A stretch of DNA of 64,000 nt from Flavobacterium litorale (GTDB taxonomy: Bacteria; Bacteroidota; Bacteroidia; Flavobacteriales; Flavobacteriaceae): assembly GCF_019613795.1 (NCBI RefSeq), contig NZ_CP080429.1:2544501-2608500 (forward strand), given 5' to 3'. Made by a program: the position numbers and the translations under genes. Each line of letters opens with the position of its first letter. Position 1 is the first letter of the stretch. Below the pieces are notes generated by a model that was not told where the DNA came from, did not search any database, and saw nothing but the letters and a program-made list of their open reading frames with translations. Shown one piece after another: positions 55,273-63,859 of the stretch.

Positions 55273-55306
55273 AAAAAAAGGCGTTACTAAAATAAGTAAC
55301 ACCTTT
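55273..55306 (-). terminator. Terminator downstream of rpmH
   Basis: AAAGGCGTTACT, six bases, AGTAACACCTTT (one mismatch), followed on the minus strand by a seven-base T run; it begins 20 bases after the rpmH stop codon. Confidence 0.7.
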
Positions 55307-55325
55307 ATTATGTTTTAAAAAAACA

Positions 55326-55487
55326 TTATTTTTTATGTCTTGGCTCACATGAAACAGTAAGTTTGTGTCTGCCTTTAGCTCTTCTACGAGCAAGCACCTT
55401 TCTACCATTTGGAGAGGACATCCTATCCATAAAACCGTGCTTGTTTCTTCTTTTTCTTTTCGATGGTTGAAATGTTCTCTTACTCAT
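55326..55487 (-). CDS. rpmH: 50S ribosomal protein L34
   Basis: A 53-residue, strongly basic protein of the large ribosomal subunit: [53 protein letters not shown]. The L34 core TFQPS, KHGF and [13 protein letters not shown] is complete; the C-terminal tail is slightly longer than the ~46 residues of E. coli L34, common in Bacteroidota. A clear promoter lies at 55565-55594 and a terminator follows. The usual rnpA/dnaA neighbours are absent. Confidence 0.97.
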   Translation of the reverse strand: MSKRTFQPSKRKRRNKHGFMDRMSSPNGRKVLARRRAKGRHKLTVSCEPRHKK

Positions 55488-55564
55488 TACTTTGTATCTT
55501 TAAAAAATCTTTATTGAATATCTTGTACAGGGCACGCGGAATACCTTTATTCCAAAACCGAGTG

Positions 55565-55594
55565 CAAATATACAAAGCTTTTTTTTACAGACAA
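55565..55594 (-). promoter_or_regulatory. Promoter of rpmH
   Basis: On the minus strand TTG (55592-55594), 19 bases, TATATTTG (55565-55572): one of the best consensus promoters in the window. The mRNA leader would be about 70 bases. Confidence 0.65.
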
Positions 55595-55628
55595 GTGGTT
55601 TTACAAAAATATTTTTAATTGATTTTAT

Positions 55629-55636
55629 TACCTTTG
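55629..55636 (+). promoter_or_regulatory. -7 element of the TPR protein gene
   Basis: TACCTTTG, 23 bases before the ATG at 55660; divergent from the rpmH promoter. Confidence 0.45.
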
Positions 55637-55659
55637 CACCTCAAAATTATACACTAATT

Positions 55660-56199
55660 ATGTTCAATAAAAACATTAAACTTGTACTTGCCGCGCTAGT
55701 AATTATAACAGCTGTATGGCAATTTACAGAAAATAACATTGGTAACGGTATATCGTTACTATTGCTCTCGGGTATTTTTATATTATTATACTTTAAAAAC
55801 GAGATGATATTACTAGCGTTTTTAAAGCTAAGAAAACAAGATTTTGAGGGTGCTAAAAAATTACTTGATAAAATTAAAAACCCAGAAGCATCGTTAGTGC
55901 GTAAACAACAAGGGTATTATAATTACCTTAATGGGTTGATGCTTTCGCAGACTAACCTTACGCAGGCAGAGAAATACCTTAAAAAAGCCGTAGCACTCGG
56001 TCTTAATATGGATCAGGATATGGCAATGGCAAAACTAAACCTTGCAGGTATAGCCATGAGTAAAGGGCGTAAAATGGAAGCCACTAAGCTGCTAGGCGAA
56101 GCCAAAAAGCTAGACAAGCAAAATATGCTGAAAGAACAGATTACAATGATGAAGCAGCAAATGAAAAAAGGTCCGCAAGTACAACAGAGAAGATATTAA
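55660..56199 (+). CDS. Membrane-anchored TPR protein
   Basis: A 179-residue protein with two short membrane helices at the N-terminus (LVLAALVIITAVWQF, 8-22; GISLLLLSGIFILLYF, 30-45) followed by about three TPR-like helical pairs (LKLRKQDFEGAKKLLDKI, YYNYLNGLMLSQTNLTQAEK, AKLNLAGIAMSKGRKMEATK) and a basic Gln/Lys-rich tail. TPR units hold protein partners, here on the cytoplasmic face, but the partner is unknown. The gene is monocistronic. Confidence 0.72.
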   Translation: MFNKNIKLVLAALVIITAVWQFTENNIGNGISLLLLSGIFILLYFKNEMILLAFLKLRKQDFEGAKKLLDKIKNPEASLVRKQQGYYNYLNGLMLSQTNLTQAEKYLKKAVALGLNMDQDMAMAKLNLAGIAMSKGRKMEATKLLGEAKKLDKQNMLKEQITMMKQQMKKGPQVQQRRY

Positions 56200-56202
56200 T
56201 TA

Positions 56203-56227
56203 AAACCGCCAACAGGCGGTTTTTTTA
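56203..56227 (+). terminator. Terminator after the TPR protein gene
   Basis: AAACCGCC, AACA, GGCGGTTTTTTT; a GC-rich 7-bp stem with a T run, directly after the stop codon. Confidence 0.85.
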
Positions 56228-56283
56228 TTATTTTTAGGAACAGTTGTTGTTTGTAGTAAACAGCGTTACTATAAATATATACC

Positions 56284-57363
56284 ATGAAATTACTACTATA
56301 CAGCGTACTTTTTACATCGGCACTATTGGCTACCAATACTACTCAAGTCCATAAAAACTATGAACTTAATAAAGCTGAAATATGCACCAAACATAATTTT
56401 CATCCCTCAGTTAATAATGACAGCTATGTATATGTAATAACTCGTAACGGTGCCAAGGCTTACAATGAAAATGGTAATAAGCTAGACTGGTGCTTTGCTT
56501 TTAAAGCAAAATTACTGGTAGTAACTGAGAAAGGTAACTTGTTAGGAGTAACTTCTATTTACAGGAGAAAAAAAGCTGATACATACTACATTAAAAAAAG
56601 TGATACAGGTAACGCATCGGATATTCCGATAAATAACCTTGATTTAAATGAGCGGTATAGCGACTATGAAGATTATTCTGGGTACATAACACAAACGCAT
56701 TGTATTGAATATTTTGAAGATGAGGTTGAGGAATTTATTCCTAGTAATTATACTGACGTAGAAGTAAACCTTATTACTAAAAATGAATTTTTACAATTTG
56801 AGAAAAATGCTATAACTAATTTTAGTGCTAATAATGCTGTTAAAAAAACAGATGGCGTTATTACAATAGGAACTAAACAATTTGTAGATACTTTAGGAGA
56901 AGGTAACCTACCGAACACTTTTACATACGTAGGCGAATATAAATTGCTAGGGTATGTTATACAACTAGCCTGCCATGCCTGCGAAGATTATGTATATTAT
57001 TTGGTAGATAAAAATACAGGCGAAATACTATTTACGTTTAGCGACTTCCCTTATTTTAATAAAAACAACCAATGGGCGTTAACGTTAGGACAATTATTTA
57101 GCGACTCTCCTACTGTTTTATACGCTAGCAAATGGCAAGAGGAAAATAGCCAAGAATTATTTACGTATAAGGAGTTTGGTAACTGGATACCTACTGGAAG
57201 AGTTTTTTGGGGTGAAGATGATTATTTTCATGCGGAAATACTACCTTACGTTATAGCACAGGAATACCATAATAGTTACGGAACAAAAGGCAATAAAAAC
57301 TATAATTTCAACTACGTAAGAATAAAAATAAAGGGGCACACACCTTTACAAAATGATGATTAG
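56284..57363 (+). CDS. Hypothetical exported protein
   Basis: A 359-residue protein with an N-terminal signal (MKLLLYSVLFTSALLATNTT). I do not recognise the family. It is rich in Tyr, Asn and acidic residues and has several beta-hairpin-like lines (YVYVITRNGAKAYNENGNKL, YVYYLVDKNTGEILFTFSD). Two Cys in CHACEDYVYYL (about residue 233-236) form a C-x-x-C pair, with others at residues near 34, 61 and 144. No catalytic or binding motif can be named. It is followed by a hairpin that overlaps its stop codon. Confidence 0.6.
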   Translation: MKLLLYSVLFTSALLATNTTQVHKNYELNKAEICTKHNFHPSVNNDSYVYVITRNGAKAYNENGNKLDWCFAFKAKLLVVTEKGNLLGVTSIYRRKKADTYYIKKSDTGNASDIPINNLDLNERYSDYEDYSGYITQTHCIEYFEDEVEEFIPSNYTDVEVNLITKNEFLQFEKNAITNFSANNAVKKTDGVITIGTKQFVDTLGEGNLPNTFTYVGEYKLLGYVIQLACHACEDYVYYLVDKNTGEILFTFSDFPYFNKNNQWALTLGQLFSDSPTVLYASKWQEENSQELFTYKEFGNWIPTGRVFWGEDDYFHAEILPYVIAQEYHNSYGTKGNKNYNFNYVRIKIKGHTPLQNDD

Positions 57364-57373
57364 CCCCTTTTTT
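57330..57373 (+). terminator. Terminator overlapping the end of the hypothetical gene
   Basis: AAAGGGGC (57330-57337) pairs with GCCCCTTTTTTT; the loop of about 25 bases contains the final codons and the stop codon. Confidence 0.55.
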
Positions 57374-57397
57374 TACTATTTGAGATGGTCTCTTACA

Positions 57398-58306
57398 TTA
57401 ATATCCTTTTAACGGTATAGTAAGTACATACTCTTTCTCTTTGCCCTTTGTAACATTTAATTCTCTGTCACGTAACCAAGGGTTGTGTATTTTTAGTATT
57501 TTATAATTTACATTATGCTCTTTAGCAAAAACAGCTAAATCTGGAACTGATGTAGCAACGGTTACTTTTTTTACAGGAAGTACAGGGTACATCTCTTCTT
57601 CTGGAATATGAAAATTATATTTAGTTGGGTTTTGCATTACTTGTTTTAAGGCTAATATCCTAAAAACGTAACGAGATGTTTCGCTATTTAAAAGCAAATC
57701 GTAATAATTATCTACACCCTGAAAAGTAAGCTGTCTATCTACTCCCGCCGATCCAGCATTGTACGATGCTGCCGCCAAAGTCCAAGAGCCAAACTTTTCC
57801 TTAGCTTTTAATAAGTACTCGCATGCTGCCTCTGTCGATTTTTCCAAATGGTAACGTTCATCCACAATATCATTAATCTCTAAACCGTATTGCTTACCCG
57901 TTGCAGGCATAAATTGCCAAACACCTCTAGCACCTGCTGGCGATACTGCATTTACCAAACCACTCTCGGCAACAGCTAAGTATTTAAAATCGTCGGGTAC
58001 GCCGTTTTTCTTTAAAATGGGTTCTATAACAGCAAAGGCGCGGTTAGCTCGTTTTATAATAATTTGGGTAGTAGCATGTAAGTTAGAGTTTACAAGTAAC
58101 TCCCTATCAAAACGTTCTCTAACATCAGCAATATTAAGCGGAGTAGCCTCACCCGCAAAATCAATAGTAGCAGGGAAATAATAACCGTTAGTTACCTCTG
58201 CATCCGTTCCTTTATCATTCAAATTGTTAGATGATACAGCATGTATCATAAATCCGCTAACCAGTACTACCGATGTTATTACGGCTGTTTTTTTAACCCA
58301 TTTCAT
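57398..58306 (-). CDS. Membrane-bound lytic murein transglycosylase (SLT domain)
   Basis: A 302-residue exported enzyme from the ATG at 58304-58306; the 14 upstream residues in the frame are not needed for the signal (ITSVVLVSGFMIHAV). The SLT/lysozyme-like domain covers about 80-215, with the catalytic Glu in KYLAVAESGLVNAVSPAGAR, then GVWQFMPATGKQYGLEIND and SWTLAAASYNAGSAGVDRQ. It cleaves the MurNAc-GlcNAc bond to leave anhydro ends. The C-terminus (VATSVPDLAVFAKEHNVNYK, ILKIHNPWLRDREL) looks like a LysM-type peptidoglycan-binding repeat, as in MltD. Confidence 0.88.
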   Translation of the reverse strand: MKWVKKTAVITSVVLVSGFMIHAVSSNNLNDKGTDAEVTNGYYFPATIDFAGEATPLNIADVRERFDRELLVNSNLHATTQIIIKRANRAFAVIEPILKKNGVPDDFKYLAVAESGLVNAVSPAGARGVWQFMPATGKQYGLEINDIVDERYHLEKSTEAACEYLLKAKEKFGSWTLAAASYNAGSAGVDRQLTFQGVDNYYDLLLNSETSRYVFRILALKQVMQNPTKYNFHIPEEEMYPVLPVKKVTVATSVPDLAVFAKEHNVNYKILKIHNPWLRDRELNVTKGKEKEYVLTIPLKGY

Positions 58307-58402
58307 AGCTTTGTAATTTTTTATAATTAAAAATAATAGTCTATACATAAGGTAACCTTAGTGTTGTTACCTACTGAGGTAAAGTTACAAAAATGAAGCC
58401 AA

Positions 58403-59071
58403 TTACTCCTCCCTGAGTATAATTTCTGGAAGATTTTCGTTAAACCATTTTACTTTATTAATAATCATAATATGTGTACCTCCTTCTATGGCAATATAAT
58501 CTGTTTTTAGGTATTGCGGAGGGAAAACACCATCCGCAGTACCGTGAATATGTATTATATTGGGGTTGGGTTCTGCCCTGTCCCAAAGTATTATGGTCTT
58601 AAACGCCCAATCGAGGTATTTCTTATCACGTACCGACAGATACTTTTCATACAATCGTAATCGTTTTGCTATAAAACTATTGCCATTGGCAAAACGGGCT
58701 ACCCAGTGTACGCGCTCCATAAGTGCAGTTGGGAAAACCTTATAAGCCCTAACCATCTTAGCAAAGCGCATTCTGCGCGGAAACTCGGTATTACACTTTA
58801 CACTCGATACTATAATTACTTTTCGTGCCTCAATAACCTCAGCTATTTCTTGTACAAGTACCCCACCAAACGAAACACCTATTAAAACAGGGTTATTATG
58901 TGTTATGGTAGCCGCTATACGTTGCGCATAATGCCGTAAGGATTCTTCGGGTTCTGGGAGTACCCATTCTAAAAAAAACACCTCAAATGTAGCTTCGGGT
59001 AACTTTATATTTTCAAAAATAACAGGGCTTGCTGCTAAGCCCGGCATAAGATAAACTGGGATTCTTTCCAT
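58403..59071 (-). CDS. Alpha/beta hydrolase
   Basis: A 222-residue cytoplasmic hydrolase. The nucleophile elbow is GVSFGG (Ser near residue 67) after HNPVLIG, the likely acid is in IHGTADGVFPP and the His in GGTHIMI. The family has a cap between residues 100 and 160 (YKVFPTALMERVHWVARFAN). Substrate unknown. It is 96 bases upstream of the lytic transglycosylase gene on the same strand. Confidence 0.82.
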   Translation of the reverse strand: MERIPVYLMPGLAASPVIFENIKLPEATFEVFFLEWVLPEPEESLRHYAQRIAATITHNNPVLIGVSFGGVLVQEIAEVIEARKVIIVSSVKCNTEFPRRMRFAKMVRAYKVFPTALMERVHWVARFANGNSFIAKRLRLYEKYLSVRDKKYLDWAFKTIILWDRAEPNPNIIHIHGTADGVFPPQYLKTDYIAIEGGTHIMIINKVKWFNENLPEIILREE

Positions 59072-59225
59072 ACAATGAGTATGTTTTAACGCTTTTTCGA
59101 CCGTATTTGTCGATTTTTATTACGAAATTTGTATAAAATTAAAATTTTTATTCCATCCAGCGCATTCATATAATTTTAATTTATTAATAAATTACAAAAG
59201 TACCACTGAAGCAGAATTATAAGCT

Positions 59226-59513
59226 ATGGAAATTAAAGACAACGAATTTCAGAGACAGTTCGAAACTACATTGGATGATGGGACAACGTTATCAGTAGAA
59301 TATTCTTTACAGGAACGAAAAATTTTTCTTACCCGCATTAATACTCCAGAGGGCTTTGAAGATGACGATAGTGTTAGCGAATTTATTAAAGCAATATTAG
59401 ATACTGCTGAAGAAAGACGTTTACGTGTAGTACCTGTGCACCCCAAAACGGCTGCTTTTTTCAAGAAAAACCCAGGATATAAGGAGTTACTCCCTCCGGG
59501 AATTCGTATTTAA
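59226..59513 (+). CDS. Small GNAT-like N-acetyltransferase (YjdJ/Gtn10 type)
   Basis: A 95-residue protein with the pattern of the short GNAT-like family: EFQRQFETTLDDGTTLSVEY, KIFLTRINTPEGFE, FIKAILDTAEERRLRVVPVH and the final FFKKNPGYKELLPPG. The stretch VVPVHPKTAAFFKKNP is diagnostic. Members are predicted to acetylate small molecules or proteins, but the glycine-rich acetyl-CoA loop is less clear than in full-length GNATs. Monocistronic; the 130 bases after it hold nothing recognisable. Confidence 0.72.
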   Translation: MEIKDNEFQRQFETTLDDGTTLSVEYSLQERKIFLTRINTPEGFEDDDSVSEFIKAILDTAEERRLRVVPVHPKTAAFFKKNPGYKELLPPGIRI

Positions 59514-59643
59514 ATGAGTGGCTACCCGTGCTTATTATGCATGTGTTTTTTTACCACACAAAACGTTTGAATGGATAAAATAGAAATTTGAATTAAGCAA
59601 GGTTACAATAGCCAAAAGAGATGTTGTATTAGAAACATAATGC

Positions 59644-60981
59644 TTAATTTATGTATACTGGCTGATTAACAAACTCCATACGTACAATACCATCGTCGTC
59701 AATTTTGGTAAGTTGTATTTTGTGTAGTGTATTTACCAACTCAGGATTCCAAGGTGTTTTTACTTTTACGTAATTCTCGGTAAAACCGTGTATGTATCCT
59801 TCTTTATTTTCGCTTTCAAACAATACCGTACGTGTGGTGCCTAATTGGCTCTCGTAAAAAGCCCTACGCTTTTTAACCGATAGTCCACGTAACATTTTAC
59901 TACGCTTGCTACGTACATTGTTGGGTACTACACCCTCCATTTCGGCGGCAGGTGTATTATCGCGCTCACTATACGTAAATACGTGTAGGTACGATATATC
60001 TAGGCTATTGAGGTAATTGTAGGTTTCTAAAAAATGTTCATCTGTTTCTCCCGGAAAACCTACTATAACATCTACACCAATACAGGCATGAGGCATAACT
60101 CGGCGTGTTTGTGCAACACGGTCGGTATATACTTCGCGCATGTAGCGTCGGCGCATTAATTTTAGTATATCATTACTACCACTTTGTAAGGGTATATGAA
60201 AATGCGGTACAAAAGTTCGGCTTTGCGCCACAAAATCAATCGTTTCGTTTTTTAATAAGTTCGGTTCAATAGAGGATATGCGCAAACGCTCTATACCCTC
60301 CACTTCATCTAGTGCTTGTACCAACTCATAAAAAGTATGCTCGTGTTTTTTATTACCAAACTCACCTTTACCATAGTCCCCTATATTTACCCCTGTAAGT
60401 ACAATTTCTTTAATGCCTTTAGCAGAAATTTCGGCAGCATTATGCAGTACATTTTGTAGTGTATCGCTACGCGAAATACCGCGTGCCAAAGGTATGGTAC
60501 AGTAGGTACACTTATAATCGCAGCCATCTTGCACTTTTAAAAAAGCACGGGTACGATCGCCAATGGAGTAACTCCCTACATAAAAATCAGCTTCTGATAT
60601 TTCGCACGAATGTACCTCGCCCATATCGTTTTTAGACAGGTCGTTGATGTAGTCTGTAATCTTAAATTTTTCGGTAGCACCCAAAACAAGGTCAACACCA
60701 TCTACAGCAGCCAATTGTTCGGGTTTTAACTGGGCATAGCATCCTACGGCTGCTACAAAGGCTTTATCGTTCTTCTTCAGTGCTTTTTTAACTACCTGTT
60801 TAAACTGTTTATCGGCATTTTCGGTAACCGAACACGTGTTTATAACATAAATATCCGCAGCATCTTCAAAATCAACACGGTCAAAACCTTCATCCTGAAA
60901 ATTACGGGCAATAGTAGATGTTTCTGAAAAATTCAGTTTACATCCTAGTGTATAAAAGGCAACTTTTTTCCTGTTTTCCAT
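59644..60981 (-). CDS. mtaB: tRNA ct6A/t6A37 methylthiotransferase MtaB
   Basis: A 445-residue radical SAM enzyme that adds a methylthio group to t6A at position 37 of tRNAs reading ANN codons. The ATG at 60979-60981 (MENRKKVAFYTLGCKLNFSE) is preferred over the longer open frame. The N-terminal domain has three cluster cysteines (LGCKLN, NTCSVT, VGCYAQ), the radical SAM site is CDYKCTYC and the C-terminus (VLFESENKEGYIHGFTENYV) is a TRAM domain. The longer CKLN...C...C spacing and NTCSVTENADKQFKQ fit MtaB rather than MiaB. Confidence 0.93.
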   Translation of the reverse strand: MENRKKVAFYTLGCKLNFSETSTIARNFQDEGFDRVDFEDAADIYVINTCSVTENADKQFKQVVKKALKKNDKAFVAAVGCYAQLKPEQLAAVDGVDLVLGATEKFKITDYINDLSKNDMGEVHSCEISEADFYVGSYSIGDRTRAFLKVQDGCDYKCTYCTIPLARGISRSDTLQNVLHNAAEISAKGIKEIVLTGVNIGDYGKGEFGNKKHEHTFYELVQALDEVEGIERLRISSIEPNLLKNETIDFVAQSRTFVPHFHIPLQSGSNDILKLMRRRYMREVYTDRVAQTRRVMPHACIGVDVIVGFPGETDEHFLETYNYLNSLDISYLHVFTYSERDNTPAAEMEGVVPNNVRSKRSKMLRGLSVKKRRAFYESQLGTTRTVLFESENKEGYIHGFTENYVKVKTPWNPELVNTLHKIQLTKIDDDGIVRMEFVNQPVYIN

Positions 60982-61011
60982 AATTATAAGCCAGCGTCTC
61001 AAATAAGGGTG

Positions 61012-61019
61012 CAAATTTA
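61012..61019 (-). promoter_or_regulatory. -7 element of mtaB
   Basis: TAAATTTG on the minus strand, 30 bases before the mtaB ATG, supporting that start. Confidence 0.4.
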
Positions 61020-61055
61020 CATACAATTTGGCAGTAAATAAAATCGTCAATTGAT

Positions 61056-61063
61056 TATATTTG
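61056..61063 (+). promoter_or_regulatory. -7 element of the toxin-antitoxin operon
   Basis: TATATTTG, 24 bases before the ATG at 61088; TTTG lies 25 bases upstream (61027-61030). The in-frame TTG at 61061 is part of this element and is not a start. Confidence 0.45.
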
Positions 61064-61087
61064 TATCATACAATAAACACACGGCTA

Positions 61088-61351
61088 ATGCAATCGCTTC
61101 AAATACAAAAGGATAAACTTTCACTTATTGAATGGATAACACAAATAGAAGATGTTGTTGTACTCAATAAACTAAAGGCTATAATGACTGAAGATGAAAA
61201 TAGTAATTTCTTATTATCTGAGGAGCAGCAACTAATTTTAAAAGAGACTGCCAAAAAATATCATTCGGGAGAAGAACGCACTTATACTTGGCAGGAAATT
61301 AAAGCTAATGCTGCTGAATTAAAAAAAAATATTAATGAAAAGAAAGCATAA
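61088..61351 (+). CDS. Putative type II antitoxin
   Basis: An 87-residue acidic and Lys-rich helical protein (LQIQKDKLSLIEWITQIEDV, FLLSEEQQLILKETAKKYHS, YTWQEIKANAAELKKNI). The pattern of a short helical N-terminal part and a flexible C-terminal tail fits antitoxins paired with RelE/ParE toxins in Bacteroidota. It overlaps the toxin gene by 17 bases, which allows coupled translation. It would neutralise the toxin and probably repress its own promoter; no operator palindrome is evident. Confidence 0.72.
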   Translation: MQSLQIQKDKLSLIEWITQIEDVVVLNKLKAIMTEDENSNFLLSEEQQLILKETAKKYHSGEERTYTWQEIKANAAELKKNINEKKA

Positions 61352-61631
61352 GATGGTATTTACATCACGTGCTAATAATGATATACTTGATGCTTTTAAT
61401 TACTACGAATCTGCACAAAAAGACTTAGGAAATTATTTTCTTGATTCGTTGGAAAACAGTTTTATTTCTATCAAAAACAGCCCTGATATTTATAAGTTTG
61501 TTTATAAATCGTTTCAGCAAGCAAAAATAAAACGTTTTCCGTATGTAATAGTATTTGAGTGTAGAGGTAAAGAAATACTCATACTCACTGTTTTTAATAC
61601 CTATCAAAATCCAATAAAGAAAATAATCTAA
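61335..61631 (+). CDS. RelE/ParE-family toxin
   Basis: A 98-residue protein starting at the ATG at 61335 inside the end of the antitoxin gene. ANNDILDAFNYYESAQKDLG, FLDSLENSFISIKNSPDIYK and RFPYVIVFECRGKEILILTV match the RelE/ParE fold, most like ParE-type (YYESAQ near the N-terminus, F-P-Y-V-I-V-F-E core). Toxins of this fold cleave mRNA in the ribosome or poison gyrase; which applies cannot be told here. The next gene begins one base after its stop. Confidence 0.82.
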   Translation: MKRKHKMVFTSRANNDILDAFNYYESAQKDLGNYFLDSLENSFISIKNSPDIYKFVYKSFQQAKIKRFPYVIVFECRGKEILILTVFNTYQNPIKKII

Positions 61632-61632
61632 A

Positions 61633-63237
61633 TTGATAAAAAATAGCATTGCCACTTTACTAACTTTATTACTCACCATTATATTTTTTTCCTGTGGTGG
61701 AGAACAAAATAAAAAGCGTGACCATCTGGTTTTTAGGTACAATGAAAATGCAGCCGTTAACTCGTTAGATCCTGCTTTTTCGCGTACACGCCCTTCAATA
61801 TGGGTTTGTAACCAGTTATTTAGCGGATTAGTACAACTTGATGATAAGCTCAACATACAACCCGATATTGCCAAACGCTGGGAGATTTCGCCCAACGGTA
61901 AAACATATACTTTTACACTAAGAGATGATGTGTATTTCCATAGAAATGGAGTGTTTGGCACGGATAGTACACGTACGGTAATAGCACAAGATTTCGAGTA
62001 TAGTCTTAATCGTTTATTAGACGAAAACGTTGCGGCACCAGGCAGATGGATATTACAAAATGTAGCTGATTTTAAAGCTGTAAATGATACCATATTCCAG
62101 ATACAACTTAATAAAACATTTCCTGCCTTTTTAGGCTTGCTTACCATGAAATACGCATCGGTAGTACCACATGAAGCTTTTGAAGCAGCAGGGTACGATT
62201 TTAGAGCCAACCCTATTGGTACAGGTGCATTCCAATTTAAAATCTGGGAGGAGAACGTAAAATTAGTCCTCCGAAAAAACCCATTGTATTACGAAAAGGA
62301 TGAAGAAGGTGTACAGCTCCCCTACCTTGAAGCTGTAGCGATTACCTTTTTACCCGATAAGCAAAGTGGCTTTTTACAGTTTGTACAGGGTAGACAGGAT
62401 TTAGTTTCGGGATTAGACCCATCGTATAAAGATGAAATTGTAACTCCTAAAGGTAAATTGCAAGCCAAATACAATGATGAGGTAGACATGATTACAGGAC
62501 CTTATTTAAACACCGAGTATATTGGTTTTAGGTTGGATGGTGCTAACGATGCCGTAAAGGACAAGCGGATTAGACAGGCTATGAATTATGGTTTTGACCG
62601 CGAAAAAATGGTAATGTACCTCCGTAATGGTATGGGTACGCCCGCAATATATGGTATGATACCTACGGGGCTTGGCGGATATGGCACGACAGGTTATAAT
62701 TATAATCCTGAAAAGGCACGTAAATTAATAGCTGAATATAAAAGTGAGAATGGAAATGCCAATTTGGATATACAAATGAGTACAAGTGCCTCGTACCTTG
62801 ATATTGCTGAGTATTTACAGCGCGAATGGCAAAAAATAGGGCTTACGGTTGCTGTAGATGTAAACCCGCCTTCTACATTAACGCAATCCATATCTAACGG
62901 GAAAGTGTCGTTTTTTAAAGCGAGTTGGATAGCTGATTATCCTGATGCCGAAAATTACCTTTCATTATTTTACAGCAAGAATTTTTCGCCAGGTGGTCCT
63001 AACTATACTCATTTTAAGAATGAGGATTTTGACAGGTTGTACGAAAAAGCTTTTACGGTTATTAACGATAAGGAACGGTATGCTTTATATAAAAAAATGG
63101 ATGCTATTGTAATGGAAGAAGCTCCTGTTGTGCCTTTGTTTTACGATAAAGCAGCACGATTTACTACTAAAGATGTAGCAGGGCTAGGTATTAACCCGTT
63201 AAATTTATTGGTACTGAAAAAGGTAAAAAAGAATTGA
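61633..63237 (+). CDS. ABC transporter peptide-binding lipoprotein (SBP family 5)
   Basis: A 534-residue lipoprotein starting at TTG (61633), with a signal ending IIFFSC (Cys 21) and GGEQNKK. The solute-binding family 5 pattern is clear: FRYNENAAVNSLDPAFSRTR, LFSGLVQLDD, DIAKRWEISPNGKTYTFTLR, IAQDFEYSLNRLLD, RQAMNYGFDREKMVMYL and ADYPDAENYLSLFYSKNFSP. Members bind oligopeptides or nickel for ABC import, but no permease or ATPase gene lies next to it. It starts one base after the toxin stop codon, so translation may be coupled to the toxin-antitoxin operon. Confidence 0.88.
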   Translation: MIKNSIATLLTLLLTIIFFSCGGEQNKKRDHLVFRYNENAAVNSLDPAFSRTRPSIWVCNQLFSGLVQLDDKLNIQPDIAKRWEISPNGKTYTFTLRDDVYFHRNGVFGTDSTRTVIAQDFEYSLNRLLDENVAAPGRWILQNVADFKAVNDTIFQIQLNKTFPAFLGLLTMKYASVVPHEAFEAAGYDFRANPIGTGAFQFKIWEENVKLVLRKNPLYYEKDEEGVQLPYLEAVAITFLPDKQSGFLQFVQGRQDLVSGLDPSYKDEIVTPKGKLQAKYNDEVDMITGPYLNTEYIGFRLDGANDAVKDKRIRQAMNYGFDREKMVMYLRNGMGTPAIYGMIPTGLGGYGTTGYNYNPEKARKLIAEYKSENGNANLDIQMSTSASYLDIAEYLQREWQKIGLTVAVDVNPPSTLTQSISNGKVSFFKASWIADYPDAENYLSLFYSKNFSPGGPNYTHFKNEDFDRLYEKAFTVINDKERYALYKKMDAIVMEEAPVVPLFYDKAARFTTKDVAGLGINPLNLLVLKKVKKN

Positions 63238-63240
63238 TTA

Positions 63241-63846
63241 TTACCTGCTCCTATTACGCCTATTTTTTCGGTACTGCCAAGGGGCTACAGGGTTTTTAGC
63301 CGACCATAACCCTACTTTTTCGACTCTAGCCTTATTTTCCATTTCGGCTAAGGCGTCACTATCCGAGTAATCTTTGTAATGCCATGCCAAACCTGCTTGT
63401 ATAAGTGCTTCGTTTACATTAATACCTTCTTTGGTAATTACTGTACCTACTACCCTACCATAACGGTCGCGCTTACCACCCGATGCCACAGTTACTATTT
63501 TTCCGAAGCATAAATCGGATGCATATTTTTTAGCTGCTTTGCCAAAAGCTTGTTTCTTTTCAGGGCAATCAATTTCGGCAAGGCGTACCCGTTCAGCATA
63601 GCCTTCATATAGTACATCAAATGTATCACCATCGCTAATACCTACCACCTTTCCAGTAAAGGTTTTTAAACTCCGAAATGGTTTCTTGGCTTTTTTATAG
63701 TTCTTTTCTACATAACCATCCCTACCTGTATTGCTTTTATTATCATTGTTTCTAACTACAGAATAAATGGAAACAATTAATAATACTATTATAACCCAAA
63801 TAGGATATTTTCTGCTACGCCCGCCTCGGTGCTGCCGCTTTGCCAT
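63241..63846 (-). CDS. Membrane-anchored thermonuclease (SNase-like)
   Basis: A 201-residue protein with a basic N-terminus, one membrane helix (YPIWVIIVLLIVSIYSVV, about 14-31) and an SNase domain (about 60-190). The catalytic residues of staphylococcal nuclease are present: Arg in RVRLAEIDCPE, Glu in the same line, and Arg in KRDRYGRVVG. DGDTFDV marks the calcium-binding Asp. It would cut DNA and RNA outside the inner membrane. The C-terminus is rich in Arg and Asn. Its 3' end is four bases from the convergent peptide-binding gene and no terminator is visible. Confidence 0.9.
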   Translation of the reverse strand: MAKRQHRGGRSRKYPIWVIIVLLIVSIYSVVRNNDNKSNTGRDGYVEKNYKKAKKPFRSLKTFTGKVVGISDGDTFDVLYEGYAERVRLAEIDCPEKKQAFGKAAKKYASDLCFGKIVTVASGGKRDRYGRVVGTVITKEGINVNEALIQAGLAWHYKDYSDSDALAEMENKARVEKVGLWSAKNPVAPWQYRKNRRNRSR

Positions 63847-63859
63847 AGTGTATTACTTA

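Noticed and set aside
61061..61087. Upstream TTG start for the antitoxin
   Set aside because: The TTG is part of the -7 element TATATTTG, so it cannot be within the mRNA.
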